A stretch of DNA of 16,863 bases from Zygnema cylindricum (Eukaryota > Streptophyta > Zygnematophyceae > Zygnematales > Zygnemataceae): the NCBI GenBank assembly GCA_037447655.1, contig JBBHKE010002992.1, positions 1 to 16,863 of the forward strand, given 5' to 3'. The notes beneath the pieces were generated by a model. It was not told where the DNA came from and searched no databases. It saw nothing but the letters and a program-made list of their open reading frames with translations. Positions 8,667 through 16,863 of this stretch are shown one piece after another; position 1 is the first letter of the stretch, and each line of letters starts with the position of its first letter. The position numbers and the translations under genes were made by a program.

Positions 8667-8803
8667 GACCAAACATTGACCAAAACATTAACCGAACATT
8701 AACCGAAAAATTAACCGAAACATTAACCGAAACATTAACCGAAACATTAACCGAAACATTAACCGAAACATTAACCAAAACATTAACCAGACTTTGACCA
8801 AAA
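8667..8803. repeat. 12-bp minisatellite, CATTAACCGAAA unit
   Basis: About eleven tandem copies of CATTAACCGAAA, perfect in the middle and degenerate at both edges (CATTGACCAAAA, CTTTGACCAAAA). The core TTAACCGA also recurs in the subterminal regions of the hAT-like elements at 5749-5955 and 7552-8375. Confidence 0.93.
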
Positions 8804-8890
8804 GGAGTCTCAAGACAGGCTCAACCCTAATACAGTATTTCCCATAATAGCGTTATCGACAGGATTGGGGAATCGTATACGTGGTCGCAA

Positions 8891-9682
8891 ATGGCTGGTT
8901 GGGCAGCTTTTCTAGTATTGCTAGTGCTAGTGGCAAGATCTTGCCGCGTGGCTGAGTCACATGCAGATCGTACGGTGGATGCGCGAGGTTTCGAACGGGA
9001 AAATGTCGTATGCTGGGACGGGCCTGGACTGTACTTAAGGAACAGATTTCTGGAGTCTGGAAGCAACAAGACTCGGGAAGAATATGGCATTCGCATCGCA
9101 GGTATGCAATATTCTATAAGAAGTCATGTTTTATTATTTATAAGACTAGAGCATTATTTATTATAAGAGCATTTTTTATTATATGAGCATTATTTATTAT
9201 AAGAGCATTATTTATTACGAGAGCATTATTTATTATAAGAGCAATATTATTTATTTTAAGAGCATTATTTATTATAAGAGCATAATTCAAGAGGCTGGAA
9301 GCAGTAGGACTTGGGAGGAATATGGCATTCGCATCTCAGGTATTCGACATTGTACCAAAATCATATTTTTTAAGTTAGGTTTTTCTCTAGTTATTGTGTG
9401 TTTTGGGTAGTTATAACCTTCATAGTCCAATGTGGTGAGAAATTTAGGGATTTAGGTTTAATTTGTGGTTAGATGTTTGTTCATTTAAGCTTTGGGAAAA
9501 ACATAATGCTTTGTTGAAATGTATTTCTTCGTCTAGGTTTGCCAGTTGCACTATTTTTCTAATCATTTTTACTACAATGTCTTGAAATGAAATATGAACA
9601 TGGACCAGGTCTAGACAATGCATTCCTAAGATTTCATACTAGGAGGAGCTTCTTGCATATAAATTGGGTACTGTTATCGTAG
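8891..9682 (+). CDS. Candidate secreted small protein with a duplicated exon
   Basis: Not a recognised family. The ATG at 8891 sits in a plant-like context (GCAAATGGC). It opens with a convincing signal peptide: MAGWAAFLVLLVLVARSCRV, then a likely cleavage near AES-HA. Exon 1 would run 8891-9101 and end at CAG|GTATGC. A proposed exon 2 (9292-9339, 48 nt) repeats the end of exon 1: ESGSNKTREEYGIRIA is followed by EAGSSRTWEEYGIRIS, again ending CAG|GTATTC. The splice phase (one base over) is kept, so joining leaves the frame open. A possible terminal exon 9609-9682 (after ACCAG) continues in phase to TAG, giving about 110 residues. The intervening 190-bp intron is an AT-rich tandem repeat. Function is unknown; exon 1 is fairly plausible, exon 3 speculative. 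Read without splicing, the first frame stops at 9166. Confidence 0.4.
9129..9288. repeat. AT-rich ~18-21-bp tandem repeat
   Basis: About eight copies of AAGAGCATTATTTATTAT with small length changes. The array fills the proposed intron between the two duplicated exon ends. Confidence 0.88.
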
Positions 9683-9720
9683 CTTCTAGCGAGATCGATC
9701 TTCCTTTTTAGAAATTACAT

Positions 9721-9772
9721 TTTTTTACATTAATTACAATTACTTACAATTAATTACAATTAATTACAATTT
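9721..9772. repeat. Short ATTACAATTA repeat
   Basis: Four to five copies of an 11-bp unit (TTACAATTAAT) in tandem. The rest of 9690-10100 is AT-rich with no recognisable feature. Confidence 0.75.
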
Positions 9773-10102
9773 TTAATCTTACAAGTTTAGAAATTTGCCG
9801 GTGTTTTTTGAAGTGTTTGTTTAAATTGGGGGGCGTTCAAGATTTGTTTTTATTTTTTTAGAGAGAGTGGAAGTCCAGTGCGTGAAAATCCAATGATTTG
9901 CGCCACCGCTCGTCGCTGTATGAGTTTTTTTGCGTGCACACTTTACTAAAATTAACTACAGTACATTATGTCCTGCCAACGTGGTTCCACCATGGGCCAC
10001 TTAACTAAACGGTCTTAATGTACGATTTTAGGTTAAAACAAAAACACACAAATTGATGTGTTGAACTCCAATTGTACCATGTCATTGTGCAAAAAATGTT
10101 AG

Positions 10103-10138
10103 CCATAACCTTTACAAAAGTAAAGGTTAGGGTTATGG
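10103..10138. repeat. Hairpin CCATAACCTTTAC / GTAAAGGTTA
   Basis: CCATAACCTTTAC (10103-10115) is followed after AAAA by GTAAAGGTTAGGGTTATGG (10120-10138). The right arm equals the complement of the left with a 6-base TTAGGG insertion. It makes a strong short stem; function unknown. Confidence 0.6.
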
Positions 10139-10254
10139 TTGTTTGCATACAATTATTACCATATTTAACATTTGAACAATGTTGACAATTATAATATTGA
10201 CTTTATTGACGCATTGCTATTTTCCTGCAAATGGCATCATGACGCTGAAAAGTT

Positions 10255-10755
10255 TATCTTGTCCATTTCTCAAACTTGCTCACTTGTTGACAACATCCAT
10301 GTCAAAAAAATCTATTTGTCGAAAATTTTGTGTTGTAAAAAAATGTCAACTTTCATAAATTTATCAAAAATGTTCATTTCTCAAAAAATGTGAATTGCTC
10401 AAAAATTAACATTTGGCAAAAATGTCATCAAAAACGTTCATTTGTGACAAATGTTCATCTATCAAAAACGTCCACTTTGTCAAAAATGATGTCAAAACAC
10501 TTGATTCGTAAAATAAATTCATTTGTCACAAATGTTGGCTCCAAAAATGTTCATTTGTCGAGTACGTTGATTTGTTAGAAATATTTTTTGTCCCGAATGT
10601 TGATCTGCCGAAACTGTCACTTGTCCAAAACGTTATCAAAATTTCTTTTTGGAAAATCGTACATTTGTCAAAACTATTCATTTGCCAACAATGTTCATTT
10701 GTCAAAAATATTGATTACTCAAAAACTTCAATTGCCAAAAATGTTTATTTGTGAA
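10255..10755. repeat. Degenerate ~20-bp minisatellite
   Basis: About twenty-five loosely conserved copies of a 17-24 bp unit resembling TTTGTCAAAAATGTTCA, with changing spacing. The core (CATTTGTCAAAA / AAATGTTCATTT) is visible throughout, and some junctions make the palindrome ATTTGTSACAAAT. Open frames across it (lysine/isoleucine/serine rich) are artefacts. The units are too divergent and too closely packed for a CRISPR array. Confidence 0.8.
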
Positions 10756-10759
10756 GAAT

Positions 10760-11200
10760 AGTACAACATCGGTTTTGATGATCAGGCAAGGAGGAAAAAA
10801 TGAACCAGCAAGGGGTGAATAAAAAAGAATTAGGTTTAACATCATCAACGATTGTAATAATTATGAAATAAATGGATGGTACAAGAGGATGTTACCCAGC
10901 TAAATAAGTCAATAGGCTAATCAAGGTAATGTGCGTGGCTACGTCCTAATTGGTCTAAGACTACAACAGATTGTAAGAAAAATGAAGTCTACGCTGATTG
11001 ATTGACCGTACACGAGAACAGTGACTATAGAAAGATCCATCTGGTGACGTGAGGCAGAAGGCGAAAAACAACCAAGTTTGGTGAAATGATGTCAGGTGTG
11101 CTGTACATAAATGTCCGAATTTGGAATATAATCAGTGTGCATGATGACAAAAAAGTAAGTACTGGTGAAATTGCTGTGCATTTGAAAACAGCAGAAATGT
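10760..11200. other. Unassigned stretch before the copia relic
   Basis: No gene or repeat recognised. In the minus-strand sense this is downstream of the copia RNase H, where a polypurine tract and 3' LTR should lie. I could not find a copy of the LTR at 14358-14895 here. Confidence 0.4.
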
Positions 11201-11239
11201 TCTAAAGACCACCAATTTCATTTCCCCAAACCAACGGAA

Positions 11240-12060
11240 GGCCAAATGATTCCGACTCGAAGATGATGCAAGGGCTTGATATGGATATCGCAGTATGATC
11301 CTTGGAGGGCCGATGTTGCAAGAAACCAGTGCCATTGTCAATTTTCTTTCCGTGTAAAGTGGTAGAGAACTTTAATTTGCTTTGTACGTTCCGATGGATG
11401 GGATTTTCGCATGTCGCTTGTAAAATATGTAAGTTAGCGTCAAACTGCGTTGTAAACATGCAAATTTAGAAGTATGGGAAGTTTGAGGCAGGAGAAGATT
11501 CGTAAGCAGGCAATATGCCATACTCTTGAAATAGACTGATACTCTGTCTAGTTGGTACCCTAGCCTATGTCACAATATCCCACACGATCTACAAATGTTA
11601 CTCTTATGTTTGCGAGACTGTAGATGCCAAAAAACACTTTTGATAGTTGCTATGTGATCCTCGGTAGGAGTCTATAAGAATGGACTGAGCTGTTGTATCA
11701 CTTCCCGTGAATCCGGGTGAGATTCAAGCAACACGTACATCAAGTTCCCCACTATGGCGCAATACGGGGCACAAATTTTCAAAGAGAGAGGTGGCGCACT
11801 GCTAAGTACTGAATCTGGGTTAGATTCAAAGGGAGTCCATACTGGATGAGCATCCGTGAAGAAAAAAGGTTCCAACATGTTTTAACGTAAGTCTATTGCC
11901 CAATCTGCCGTATCCAGTTGCTACGATCTTGAAAGATTTCAAGTCCCAAAAAGAAAGTGCAAATCACCAAGATTTGTAATGTCAATGTCAAGAGCCCAAA
12001 GTGTTTTAACGTTTTCGACCGCACCAATTAGGTCATCCACATGAATAACCAAAGTAAGGT
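11240..12060 (-). pseudogene. Copia RT C-terminus and RNase H, decayed
   Basis: Starts at the palm motif: LTLVIHVDDLIGAVENV, with the catalytic VDD pair at 12032-12043. It continues ALDIDITNLGDLHFLFGT (family: MKDLGELKYFLGIEI), then PYCAIVGNLMYVLLESHPDS (family: PYR..VGSLMYL..TRPDI) and QQLSPFL (family: LSRF) around 11690-11790. RNase H follows: EDHIATIKSVFWHLQ (family: HW.A.KRVLRYLKGT), GYCDIG (family: GYSDADWAG), later ATCENPIHRNVQSKLKFS (family: A..LAKNPV.H.RTKHID). Stops interrupt several blocks. The fingers and most of the palm (about 250 residues before YVDD) are missing, because the integrase relic ends only about 100 bp upstream. Confidence 0.85.
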
Positions 12061-12144
12061 CTTTATTTATCCACAGTTAAATAAACTCTGATATGCATGT
12101 GAACGGATAAACAAGCCTCAAGTATCCAAGGGTTTCGATCCATA

Positions 12145-12960
12145 CACGCGGGTGTCTCGAACAGAAAGTCAGATTCTGTTCACGTATAGTTTAGCGAAGG
12201 GACTAAACTTTGGAATTAGGATTTTTGGATTCAACAAAATCGTAGGGAGTACTGGTAGGATAAGTCAAAAAAGGAAAGGCGCAAGGAGCGTCTGCCCACA
12301 GCAAAACTTTGTGGTTCGTGCTATGAAGCATTGCAAACACCTTTTCTTACAACATCCTATTACCTCTCGGTTACTTTCGAGCGAGTAAGTGACAATCGTT
12401 GCTGCTTAACTCCCCGCTCCTCACAAAACTCTTTAAATAGTACGATTTCTCCGCCATTATCCACTTTCACGACTTTCATTTTTTTGTCCGTTTCTCCCTC
12501 TGCCATCACGACAAGTTTCTAAGACTTTCCAAGGCGTCCAACTTCCCTTTTTGAAAGGTATACCCATCTTTTTCGAGAAAAATCGTGAACGGTCACAAAA
12601 ATGTACCAGTTTCTTTGGAGTTTCTTTAGCTTAACATGTCCACAAAGATCCATGTGAACAAGTTTGCGTGGATGTCTTGCCCGAAACTTCACATTCTTAA
12701 CGAGATGCGGTTTCCAAATTTCCTCTTGCTGCATTTATTTTCATCCATTCACTTTTTTTCCGGTCGCCAAGTCCAGGCCTCTTACCGACAAATTATTCAT
12801 CTTCTTAATATTTCTCTCCGACGTGTGGCACTTCTGGTGATGCCAAAGGCTAAGGCCTCCTTTCTCCATTGTCACTTGATATACGGAATACATGGAATAA
12901 TCCTCTTTTTCGAACCGTTGCCAAATCAGCTTGCTTACCATATTATCCTTCACCAGTCCT
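12145..12960 (-). pseudogene. Copia GAG-pre-integrase and integrase, decayed
   Basis: GAG-pre-integrase: LWHHQKCHTSERNIKKMNNL (family: LWH.RLGH.S...L..L), about 12780-12850. Integrase core: RKLVHMDLCGHVKLKKLQRN (family: LELVHSDLCGPM), then WYIFVTVHDFSRKRWVYLSK, whose first catalytic aspartate (MDLCG) and DFSRK block are kept. The second region reads KVVKVDNGGEIVLFKEFCEE (family: LRSDNGGEY....F..FC), keeping the DNGGE aspartate. It continues with LLWADAPCAFPFLTYPTSTP and FVESKNPNSKFSPFAKLYV (family: WAEA..TA.Y..NR.PS...TPYE...G.KP). Frames change near 12520 and 12390. Intact members join the cDNA copy to host DNA. Confidence 0.9.
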
Positions 12961-13399
12961 TCCCCAACCTGAATTCCACATTTTTCTCAATCAAGATGTT
13001 AAAATCTTCCATGGAAATGACTCTACCATCAACTTCATGAATTTGTGGAACATAAACCAAAATTCACTACTCTGTTTAAAATAAAAAGCAGATCGTTTTA
13101 TTTAGATTTAGTCACTCTAACTTTTCCAGTCTTATCTTTCACGAGCAAATCAAGGGGGACCGTTTCGACGGTATCCACCAGAATCACATGCCCGATTGCT
13201 ACTTTATGATTCCTTGGAATCATACCCCCTCTTCTGCGTTACAAATTTAGATTCGGGGAATCCGAGGAATTTACATTGTGGCTCCAACTATTTCCCAAAC
13301 CTCTACCTTGACTCTTTTCAGACTTCTCAACAATTTTGAAGTAAGTAACTACACCCTCAAATGTCGTTTTCCTCTTAGATTGGATTATCTCACTAGATG

Positions 13400-13790
13400 T
13401 GAGTGTAGTTTTCCTTCAGATTGGATTATCTCGCTAGAAGTAGAAATTCTTTTCGATAATCCGGTTAAGAACACGTGTAACATATCACTTTCCGATATGA
13501 CTTTACCAAGACTAATCAATTGTTCTACCGTTATATTGAACCTCTTCACTTTATCATCTATTGACTCATTTTGGTTATACTTACATTAAATAAATTCCTT
13601 AAAAACATAATTGGCCTTATCTTTGAGTTTTTGCCTTCCAACATTCACTTGCGTTGTTATGAATAGGAAAATGATCGTAGACCGATCCGGTACAACTTTG
13701 GATCAATCCATTGGCAATCTTCCACAATTTGCTCACCTTCGGAACTTTTGACATTTCCTCCTCGCCATTCACGATCTTCTATAATTTCTT
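13400..13790 (-). pseudogene. Copia gag (UBN2-type), decayed
   Basis: Visible blocks read KLWKIANGLIQSCTGSVYDH, NASECWKAK (family: I...LS.SV..H......A.EAW..L), KYNQNESIDDKVKRFN, then VEQLISLGKVISESDMLHVF and LTGLSKRIST (family: F..L...L...G..I.D......LL.GLP). Stops and a frame change near 13630 break it. The family's gag forms the cytoplasmic particle. A zinc knuckle was not found in the following ~300 bp. Upstream (13830-14050 in plus coordinates) the minus strand encodes a lysine/acid-rich stretch of no clear family. Confidence 0.72.
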
Positions 13791-14339
13791 TAAAATGAGC
13801 TTGCCTTTTCTTCTTTCAAATTGCATAGTTAGATTCGTTGAGGAGGACCTGTTTGCCACCCATTTAGAAATCCTCTTCTCCTTCCAACTCACTATCAGAA
13901 TCTAGATCATCTTCTACCTTTTCCTCCCCTTTCTTCTCCTCTCTTTTTGTTATTTTTATCTTTATCCGAACTATCTGAGTTGTTAGAAATAGAGCTAAAA
14001 CAATAGCTGCCCTCTGATTCTTCTTTCACTGAAACATTTTTCCCTTTTGCCTTTTTACATAAATTTCAACCACTCGTATGTGTGTCTCCATCTTACGACA
14101 TGGTAACTTTCTTTATCCTTACGTCGGTCAAATCCAAAGAGATCAGCCGGTAGTGAAACGGAATTTGGGACTGAGACCGAAATCCCTTCGCTTTGTTCTC
14201 GAGAGCGTTTCAAGAGTCGGCGTATCTCTCGATGTTTTTATAGTCGTCCTCGGTCCGGCTGGAGAGGGTGTGTTCCTCTTCTTCCTCCCCGTGACTGTCA
14301 CATTCGATCCTCAATTTGCTGGTTGGATATAGAGCCAAT

Positions 14340-14357
14340 CTAGCTTGGATACCAATT
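14340..14357 (-). promoter_or_regulatory. Primer-binding site, initiator-Met tRNA type
   Basis: Minus strand ATTGGTATCCAAGCTAG directly follows the LTR end. TGGTATCCAAGC resembles the copia primer-binding site TGGTATCAGAGC, complementary to the 3' part of initiator methionine tRNA. Its position right after the terminal CA supports the LTR boundary. Confidence 0.7.
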
Positions 14358-14895
14358 GATAAGATCCACACTATAACGGATTGTGCACAAACCACTGAAA
14401 ATTCCTCAATGCAGAAGTAAATATAACTCGACAATATCATCACCAACTCATGTTACATACTTTGAATTCTCAAAACACAACATAGAGACAAGGTATGCTC
14501 TCGGCAAAATACACTCATATTTAACCCAGTCTTTTTGTACATTAACTCATATACTGTCACCCACTCACAAGATGGCTTTTTAACTCGCCGCAAATTAAGT
14601 CTATCTCAAAAATCTAATCCGCGAACGACACGTTGAACTTACACACAAAATTAGGACCGACGCGAATCGAAGCTACCTAGAAACGAAACTATTAGAAGTC
14701 CTCTACCGAAAACTTAACTCGCACGAAAAAAACGAAACGAAATGAATTGTACATACGAAAAAGTACCAATGAGGCACAATGAAACAAAATGTGCGACGTG
14801 ACACGCGACCAAACTTAACCACATTACCTACGAACCGACATTAAGAAATTGACATTGACATTGGACATTGATTCCGCACATTGCAAATCCTAACA
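14358..14895 (-). repeat. Copia long terminal repeat (5' LTR)
   Basis: On the minus strand it begins TGTTAGGAT (14895) and ends ATCTTATCA (14358). The terminal inverted repeats TGTTAGGAT and TGATAAGAT agree at 7 of 9, with TG...CA ends. Length of 538 bp is usual for copia elements. It is followed by the primer-binding site. The interior has a possible TATA-like TTAAATATGAG near 14520. Being a single copy in the window, its age cannot be judged by LTR comparison. Confidence 0.72.
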
Positions 14896-15103
14896 GTTTC
14901 AATGGTCCATGTTTTGCTGTGTAACAGCGTTTGCCCATTAGTATGTTTCAGGCAGTATCTTGTATCTGTGGTCTAAGATAAAGTAGGTAAATTAGGGTGT
15001 TTGAGCGGTAGTTAGTGCAATCATGCAATTGTAAGCTAAGCTTAGTAAGGATGTAGGTAAAAAAGAACTTAGAGTGATGGTAATAAATGCTTCGGTTTGA
15101 TGT

Positions 15104-15277
15104 ATGTGTATTTGGCCGAGACCTTGTTATGGTGCTTGTTTTTTGAGTGTATTGCTGTCGGTGAGTTTATGCGTCTGCTTGCGTATGTTTGTGAGTTCCT
15201 ACACACTCCAGTGTGAGATCGATCCTCTCAAGAAGGTGAATGTGGATTGCAGAATATGTCAGTCATTTTGCTGCTAA
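15104..15277 (+). CDS. Tiny cysteine-rich ORF (doubtful)
   Basis: A 57-residue frame, start MCIWPRPCYGAC, hydrophobic middle (FLSVLLSVSLCVCL), end VDCRICQSFCC. Ten cysteines in 57 residues recall secreted cysteine-rich plant peptides, but the spacing matches no family I know. The region is GT-rich, which makes TGT/TGC codons common by chance. No promoter or splice evidence. Confidence 0.12.
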   Translation: MCIWPRPCYGACFLSVLLSVSLCVCLRMFVSSYTLQCEIDPLKKVNVDCRICQSFCC

Positions 15278-15396
15278 TGTTCAAGAAATGCATTCAATAG
15301 GCTTTGCCCTTCAATTTTAACGTCCTTTACTTCTATTGCACACACTCCTGTTTTTTTTATTTCTGAGTTCCTATTGCAAGAATTTTGGTGATTCAG

Positions 15397-15516
15397 GTGA
15401 TGGCTGTCGGAAATGCATCGCAGGAATCTCGTGCCAATTTCAAGTCCGTTTTGCTTCTGATGTTTATTTCGATAGGTGGTTTCCAGAGACACGAGAGTTT
15501 ATGGTTATTCTTACTG
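15397..15516 (+). other. Possible internal exon
   Basis: Preceded by a T-rich run and ATTCAG, followed by ACTG|GTGAGTTT, a good donor. The enclosed 120 nt is a multiple of three and open in two frames (VMAVGNASQESRANFKSVLL or DGCRKCIAGISCQFQ). No neighbouring exon was found to join it. Confidence 0.2.
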
Positions 15517-15946
15517 GTGAGTTTCAAACCAGGAGGCAACACTCTTGGAATCTAAACTTTGGGTTAGTTGACCTCTAGGCCGTATTCAGCCCAAATATAG
15601 TTTATCGGTCATCTCTGAAGTAGGTTAGTGTAGATTATGAGTAATGCTTTCTTAGTCCTATAATTTAGATCAAGGAGGTCTCATGTGCATGAAGCGCATG
15701 GTAAAACAACCCAAAAAATAATGAATATTTGCATGGAACAAATGCATTGTCCATAAAATGTGTTGATTGACATTGACTTTCACCAAACTGTGACGTAACA
15801 ACAAGGTCGGCCGCGTCAAAAAAAACTATGTCGATTTGAGTTGTCTGCGGGATCATCTCGTCCATCCGATGAAATGTCGGCGTTTTGTGTAAATAGCATT
15901 ATCCGCCGCTTAGAATTTATTTTCATAATCGTCCTGAAACTCGTTA

Positions 15947-16062
15947 AATTTTGCGCGAAAAAGTCTCCCAACGTCACTTTTTCAAATTTTTGGAGGTTTG
16001 CGGAAAGTACCTTGTCGAATTTCGCGCAAAAAAGTGGTGCAACGTCACTTTTTCAAATTTAT
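15947..16062. repeat. ~71-bp direct duplication
   Basis: AATTTYGCGCRAAAAAGT, then CAACGTCACTTTTTCAAATT, occurs at 15947 and again at 16018. Few differences in about 44 bases. The rest of 15600-16863 shows no recognisable gene. Confidence 0.85.
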
Positions 16063-16863
16063 TCCAAAAAGAATACGAAATTTACGAAAAGTTCAAAATC
16101 ATGAAAAAATAATGCATATTCATAAAAAAATAAGAAAAGTGACGCATGATAGCGCTATGTTTTAGATCAAAGACAATAAATATGCAATGTTTACTGGGTA
16201 GCATAACAAATATTTTTTGAAAGGTAACGCTGATCAATAAGGATAAACCAATTCATCAAGGTGAACTTCATGTGCTTTGTGGTTAAACTAAATTGATGTT
16301 GAAAAAGTTAAACGGCATTTATTTTTCGTTTGAACGTCTATATTTCCAAAAGTTTCAAACATGTGTTTTGTTTCGTTTTTCTTCTTTTCATCAAGTTTCA
16401 ATCAGATAGTTGGCGCAAAACCTTTGGAAAGCATTTTAATTGGTTTTTATCTTCAATTTTCATTTTTTTCTCCTCTTTAATTTAAAATTTCTATTGGATG
16501 ATAGATAATTTGCAAAGAAAAATTACTAACGCTAAATTGGAGCTTTTGAATTCCAAGCCACTTTTTTTGTTGTTCTTGTCAAACGCCATGCAATATTTAT
16601 TTTATGTTTTTCGATCAGATGGAATTTTTACAGAATGACTGTTCAATTCCAGCGTCTTAACGTGTCCAATATTGAGCTTTTGGATATTCAGCAGTCGATG
16701 GTGAAGTTCAAGATCCATTGAAATGTGGAATTTAATATGTCATTGAATTTTGAAGCCAAACCCGAAATTCCACAGATACAAATATTAATGTTGAAATTTA
16801 TTGCTTGAGTTCCACTGAATGAAAGTGATGTGGACAACTTTATCAATGTCTATGGAGTTTCAA

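Larger units (their letters stand above)
11200..14895 (-). mobile_element. Ty1/copia retrotransposon relic with one LTR
   Basis: Read on the minus strand the order is LTR (14895-14358), primer-binding site (about 14356-14340), gag, GAG-pre-integrase, integrase, RT (truncated), RNase H. That gag-IN-RT-RH order is diagnostic of Ty1/copia. All domains carry stops and frameshifts. No second LTR was recognised downstream, so the 3' end appears deleted or badly diverged. Confidence 0.85.

Noticed and set aside
8667-8803. CRISPR-like regular repeats
   Set aside because: Units are directly adjacent with no unique spacers; it is a minisatellite, and the window is eukaryotic.
12152-12388. Plus-strand open frames across the copia relic
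   Set aside because: The minus strand carries clear integrase motifs here; plus frames are shadows.

Overview
The window looks like non-genic nuclear DNA of a eukaryote, most likely a streptophyte (land plant or close relative). The reasons are relics of an Ac-type hAT transposase, a Ty3/gypsy polymerase and a Ty1/copia polyprotein, several non-autonomous TIR elements, many AT-rich minisatellites, and no bacterial gene organisation. The species cannot be named from the sequence. No intact conserved gene, tRNA, rRNA or CRISPR array was recognised.

Layout. 1-480: C/T-rich minisatellite. 714-886: 15-bp minisatellite. 900-2390: unassigned, probably the decayed remainder of the gypsy copy. 2390-3235 (minus): Ty3/gypsy reverse transcriptase with FIDD-type palm motif (here YIDDV), full of stops. 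3285-3387: right-end fragment of an AGTGTTG-type element. 3420-3600: degenerate ~86-bp direct repeat. 3600-4339 (plus): 3' half of a hAT transposase gene with one stop and one frameshift. 4398-4446: (TA)n. 5028-5748: nested pair of TA-flanked MITEs. 5749-5955: right half of a hAT-like element. 5967-6669: weak Harbinger-like candidate. 6683-7487 and 7552-8375: two hAT-like non-autonomous elements with 8-bp target duplications; the second carries another MITE of the same family as the nested pair. 8667-8803: 12-bp minisatellite. 8891-9682: candidate small secreted-protein gene with a duplicated 16-residue exon. 10255-10755: degenerate ~20-bp minisatellite. 11200-14895 (minus): Ty1/copia relic with one LTR, primer-binding site, gag, integrase, truncated RT and RNase H. 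14896-16863: mostly featureless, with one possible exon, one tiny cysteine-rich ORF and one ~71-bp tandem duplication.

The most interesting parts are (a) the MITE family with TACACCGC termini, three copies, two of them nested, one with a paralogous empty site that fixes the target duplication as TA; (b) hAT-like elements whose subterminal regions are packed with TTAACCGACC-type motifs and AAACGG; and (c) the exon-duplication gene candidate at 8891-9682. All exon models are sequence-only inferences without transcript support.
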